Origin: an uncultured Bacteroidales bacterium
Lineage (GTDB): Bacteria; Bacteroidota; Bacteroidia; Bacteroidales; Bacteroidaceae
DNA: 64,000 bases
Direction of reading: 5' to 3'
Assembly (NCBI GenBank): GCA_902774275.1
Contig: CACYHN010000001.1
Coordinates: forward strand, 1 to 64,000
The translations under genes and the position numbers were made by a program. Positions 61,065 to 64,000 of this stretch are shown piece by piece (the first letter of the stretch is position 1; each line of letters starts with the position of its first letter). The notes under the pieces are model-generated. The model was given only the letters and a program-made list of their open reading frames with translations. It had not been told where the DNA came from and made no database searches.

Positions 61065-61898
61065 TCAGTTCACTCTCAGCGTCTGTCCAATCCTTAATAC
61101 AGTATTCTTTGAAATGCCGTTAAGCTTGCATAAATTGGCCACTGAGGTCTCATTCTTAATTGCAATCTTGCTCAAAGTATCCCCGCTCTTGACCTTGTAA
61201 TATACCTCACGGGTATTCTTCTGATACACATAATAATCAGTAGCTGCCTTCTGGTTGGGGAAATCAAACATCAAGGCAGGATTTATGGCATTGCCCAATA
61301 TCCTGGTCTCAAAATGCAGGTGCGATCCTGTGGAACGTCCGGTGTTTCCGCCCAGTGCTATAGGATCACCGGCATGGACAATATCATTCTCATTCACCAG
61401 TTTCTTGGACAGATGTCCATATACAGTCTCCAGTCCGTTAGGGTGACGAATCACAAGATAGTGTCCGTAACCACGGCGCTCATAGCGTGATATACGTACC
61501 TTGCCGTCAAACGCAGCACGGATGGTGTCTCCAATCTTCACCTTGACGTCTAAGCCCAGATGTGCACGTCCGCGACGTGGACGATATCCGTACTTATCGG
61601 TAATGCGTGTGCTGTCAGTAGGCATGCAATATCCTTTCATGGATATGACTACTGTATCAGGCAGCACCGCATTGTCAAACTTGTGTACGTACTCATTGCT
61701 CCACTCAGGGTAGAGATATGATGCCGGATTGTCCAGGTCAATAGCAAGGCCGGGATTCAGATGTGCAGGTATCAGGACCTGGTCCATGGGCTGCACATTC
61801 ATTACATGTACAGGCATGACATCCTGTGCCATGACAGCCCCCCATGAAAGGAGTGCCACAGCAAACATCAAAATCCTTTGCACCGCTCTTGAGTACAT
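61065..61898 (-). CDS. M23 family peptidoglycan endopeptidase with LysM domain
   Basis: A 277-residue exported protein with a signal peptide (RILMFAVALLSWGAVMAQD). The M23 LytM-type zinc site is RAHLGLDVKVKIGD and GSHLHFETRI (HxxxD and HxH), with YGHYLVIRHPNGLETVYGHLS between (in part). A C-terminal LysM (YKVKSGDTLSKIAIKNETSV, then LCKLNGI) binds glycan. The order catalytic-then-LysM is common in Bacteroidota. It heads the six-gene operon ending in folE. Confidence 0.93.
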   Translation of the reverse strand: MYSRAVQRILMFAVALLSWGAVMAQDVMPVHVMNVQPMDQVLIPAHLNPGLAIDLDNPASYLYPEWSNEYVHKFDNAVLPDTVVISMKGYCMPTDSTRITDKYGYRPRRGRAHLGLDVKVKIGDTIRAAFDGKVRISRYERRGYGHYLVIRHPNGLETVYGHLSKKLVNENDIVHAGDPIALGGNTGRSTGSHLHFETRILGNAINPALMFDFPNQKAATDYYVYQKNTREVYYKVKSGDTLSKIAIKNETSVANLCKLNGISKNTVLRIGQTLRVN

Positions 61899-61917
61899 TT
61901 TTTTATTTTACAGGGTG

Positions 61918-61925
61918 CGAAGTTA
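61918..61925 (-). promoter_or_regulatory. -7-like promoter box TAACTTCG for the M23-to-folE operon
   Basis: The minus strand reads TAACTTCG, a TTCG variant of TAnnTTTG, 19 bases upstream of the M23 ATG. The same octamer occurs at 20743-20750 and 27683-27690 in front of other minus-strand genes. Confidence 0.45.
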
Positions 61926-61933
61926 ATCAAATA

Positions 61934-64000
61934 TCACGAGATTGATGACCAGTCAAACTGACTTTTCTTAAGTCGGCGCAGCATCCTGCCCATAAGTATG
62001 TTCTCCGGACGTGAAAGTTCAGGGTCATCGGCCACAATCTGCTTGGCTATCTCACGCACATGCTCTATGAGCGCTCCGTCACGTGCCAGGTTGGCAATCT
62101 TGAGGTCAAAAGCCATACCGCTCTGCTGCGTACCCTCCAGATCACCCGGTCCACGCAACTTCAAATCTGCCTCAGCAATCTCAAAGCCATCGCAGGTGGC
62201 GGTCATTATCTCAATACGTTTACGGGTATCTTCCGATAGCTGATATGGAGTGATGAGCATGCAGAAGGACTGGTCAGCGCCACGGCCCACACGCCCACGC
62301 AGCTGGTGCAGCTGTGACAGCCCGAAACGGTTGGCGTTCTCAATCAGCATGACACTGGCATTGGGTACATCCACACCCACCTCGATGACCGTGGTAGCCA
62401 CCATAATCTGCGTCTCGTTATTCTTGAAACGCTGCATCTCAGCATCCTTCTCAGCCGGTTTCATACGTCCATGTACCTTGCTCACATTATAGCCGGCAAA
62501 CCTCTCGCATACAATCTCATAACCCTCCTCCAGATTCTTGAGGTCAATCTTCTCACTCTCCTCAATGAGCGGATAGACTATATATGCCTGACGTCCCTTC
62601 TTGAGTTCACGGTCCAGGAATGCATAGACCGCGGTATGGTTGCCGTCATAGAAATGCTCAGTATGTATGGGCTTGCGGCCCGGTGGCAGCTCATCAATAA
62701 TTGAAACATCCAGATCACCGTACAGCGTCATGGCCAGCGTACGTGGTATGGGTGTAGCTGTCATAACCAGCACGTGCGGCGGCATATTGCTCTTGGTCCA
62801 GAGCCTTGCCCTCTGAGCCACACCAAAACGGTGCTGCTCATCAATCACCACAAATCCCAAACGGTTAAACTCCACGGGATCCTCCAATACGGCATGGGTA
62901 CTCACCAGAATATTTACGCTGCCATCCTTGAGACCTTTGAGTATAGCCTCTCTGCGTTTGCCCTTGATACTACCTGTAAGAAGCTCAACTTTCAGCCCCA
63001 ATCCATCGATGAAACGGCCGATATTTGCATAATGCTGCTCTGACAGGATCTCGGTGGGAGCCATGATACAAGCCTGATATCCATTGTCTATGGCTATCAG
63101 CATGGTCATCAGCGCCACCATGGTCTTGCCGCTGCCCACATCGCCCTGCAGCAGACGGTTCATCTGGCGGCCGCTGCCCATATCGTTGCGTATCTCACGT
63201 ATTACACACTTCTGGGCACCGGTAAGGCTGAACGGCAGTTTTGTATTGTAGAATGCATTGAACTTGTCACCAACCTTGGCAAACACATACCCCTTGAACT
63301 TGCGCTGACGGTCACTTGCATAACGAGCCAGGTTAAGCTGCACATAAAACAGTTCCTCAAACTTGAGGCGTAACTGTGACAACCTCAGCTCCAGCGGGGT
63401 TCGCGGGTTATGTATAACCTTGAGAGCATCTGTAAGGGGCATAAGGTGCTCCTTCTCACGTAGCCAGTCAGGCAGAGTCTCAGGCAGCGGCTCCACAATA
63501 AGAGCCATCAGGTTGTTTATCAGCTTTCGGATGGCGGCGGAGTTAAGACCCGCCTTCTTCATCTTCTCAGTGGTGTTGTAGTAGGGCTGCATGCCCATCT
63601 CCTGCAGATTGATATTGGCCTCAACATCAATCTCGGGGTGCGCCACATTCACACGTCCACCGAATATGGTGGGTTTGCCGAACACCACATACTCTATACC
63701 TGGGCGATAACGGTCCAAAGTATATTTTATCCCACTGAACCATACCAGGTCAGCCACGCCGGTGCCGTCACTGAAATGGGCCACCAGACGTTGCTTACGG
63801 CCTTCACCTATCTGCTCAAAACTCAATATCTTACCCTTGAGCTGGATATAGGGCATAGTGCCGTCCACCTCCCTTATCTGGAAGATGCGGCTGCGGTCAA
63901 TATATTTGTAAGGAAAAAAATAAAGCAGGTCCTGCAGCGTGCTTATCTGGAGCTCGCCTTTAAGGAGGGCGGCTCTTGCCGGGCCTACACCGGGCAGATA
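61934..64000 (-). CDS. recG: ATP-dependent DNA helicase RecG, partial (5' end beyond window)
   Basis: The frame is open to the right edge; about 688 residues are visible and only around ten N-terminal residues are missing (the first visible are YLPGVGPARAALL, the RecG wedge-domain start). An OB-fold wedge follows, then the helicase core: Walker A GDVGSGKT, DEQH box VIDEQHRFGVAQRARL, ATPIPRTLAMTLYGDLDVS in part, and motif VI QLRGRVGRG. The C-terminal FDLKIANLARDGALIEHVRE is typical. RecG remodels stalled forks and Holliday junctions. Confidence 0.96.
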   Translation of the reverse strand, partial: YLPGVGPARAALLKGELQISTLQDLLYFFPYKYIDRSRIFQIREVDGTMPYIQLKGKILSFEQIGEGRKQRLVAHFSDGTGVADLVWFSGIKYTLDRYRPGIEYVVFGKPTIFGGRVNVAHPEIDVEANINLQEMGMQPYYNTTEKMKKAGLNSAAIRKLINNLMALIVEPLPETLPDWLREKEHLMPLTDALKVIHNPRTPLELRLSQLRLKFEELFYVQLNLARYASDRQRKFKGYVFAKVGDKFNAFYNTKLPFSLTGAQKCVIREIRNDMGSGRQMNRLLQGDVGSGKTMVALMTMLIAIDNGYQACIMAPTEILSEQHYANIGRFIDGLGLKVELLTGSIKGKRREAILKGLKDGSVNILVSTHAVLEDPVEFNRLGFVVIDEQHRFGVAQRARLWTKSNMPPHVLVMTATPIPRTLAMTLYGDLDVSIIDELPPGRKPIHTEHFYDGNHTAVYAFLDRELKKGRQAYIVYPLIEESEKIDLKNLEEGYEIVCERFAGYNVSKVHGRMKPAEKDAEMQRFKNNETQIMVATTVIEVGVDVPNASVMLIENANRFGLSQLHQLRGRVGRGADQSFCMLITPYQLSEDTRKRIEIMTATCDGFEIAEADLKLRGPGDLEGTQQSGMAFDLKIANLARDGALIEHVREIAKQIVADDPELSRPENILMGRMLRRLKKSQFDWSSIS

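Overview
The window is chromosomal DNA of a Bacteroidota bacterium, most likely order Bacteroidales. Supporting evidence is the set of -7 boxes of the TAnnTTTG type in front of many genes, the near absence of Shine-Dalgarno sequences, several families largely confined to this phylum (TIGR04133-type radical SAM with a partner lipoprotein, BT_3928-type DoxX/thioredoxin protein, 6-bladed beta-propeller lipoprotein, FISUMP-type secreted protein, fused SpmA/SpmB) and gene orders typical of Bacteroides/Prevotella relatives (purH-mreBCD-mrdA-rodA; parE-coaD-S41 protease; DUF1599-BT_3928-tpiA-SPOR-folE). Genus cannot be fixed from the sequence alone. The region is mostly housekeeping; no prophage, transposase, integrase or CRISPR array was found.

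Layout. 1-3011: a truncated secreted FISUMP/Ig-like protein gene, then a radical SAM/lipoprotein cassette, all on the minus strand. 3045-9341 (plus): rsmI-hflX, class I fumarase, holB, ricT, separated by unusual repeat-filled spacers. 9458-16675 (minus): purH-mreB-mreC-mreD-mrdA-rodA, the rod-shape/elongasome operon behind purine synthesis. 16902-19346 (plus): a Tat-signal DUF362 protein and a membrane polyferredoxin. 19582-29047 (minus): beta-propeller lipoprotein, GPH-type sugar transporter, S41 protease, coaD, parE, an acyltransferase-like protein and a double PAP2 phosphatase. 29108-29336: a tRNA-Met gene and a duplicated tRNA 3' end. 29430-31179 (plus): ribF and a CPBP protease. 31181-34834 (minus): topA-aroK-argB. 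34991-41306 (minus): spmAB-ybeY-TPR-outer membrane barrel. 41419-48743 (minus): an unknown exported protein and a 2024-residue alpha-2-macroglobulin-like protein. 48834-54794 (minus): a tightly overlapping string araC-alkD-fur-purA-yugP-hisS-ruvB. 54988-57042: dnaG. 57431-61898 (minus): a six-gene M23/DUF1599/BT_3928/tpiA/SPOR/folE operon. 61934-64000: recG, cut by the right edge.

The least expected content is in the spacers. Several families of structured intergenic DNA occur: (i) GGGAC/GTCCC-centred palindromes (1343, 9347, 23996, weakly 34958); (ii) a heptamer-flanked element (TTGAAAA/TTGAGAA arms around a core with CCTGCGTA and ACGCACC) in two copies, plus a pure heptamer array; (iii) a 164-bp palindrome filling the holB-ricT gap; (iv) a nested palindrome with 22-bp terminal inverted repeats at 19361-19539. 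Two surface-protein genes 47 kb apart (FISUMP at 1259, alpha-2-macroglobulin at 48743) share an identical bipartite TTGCA site at the same distance upstream of their -7 boxes, a candidate activator-binding site. All positions and matches were found by eye; family names come from recognised motifs, not from searches.
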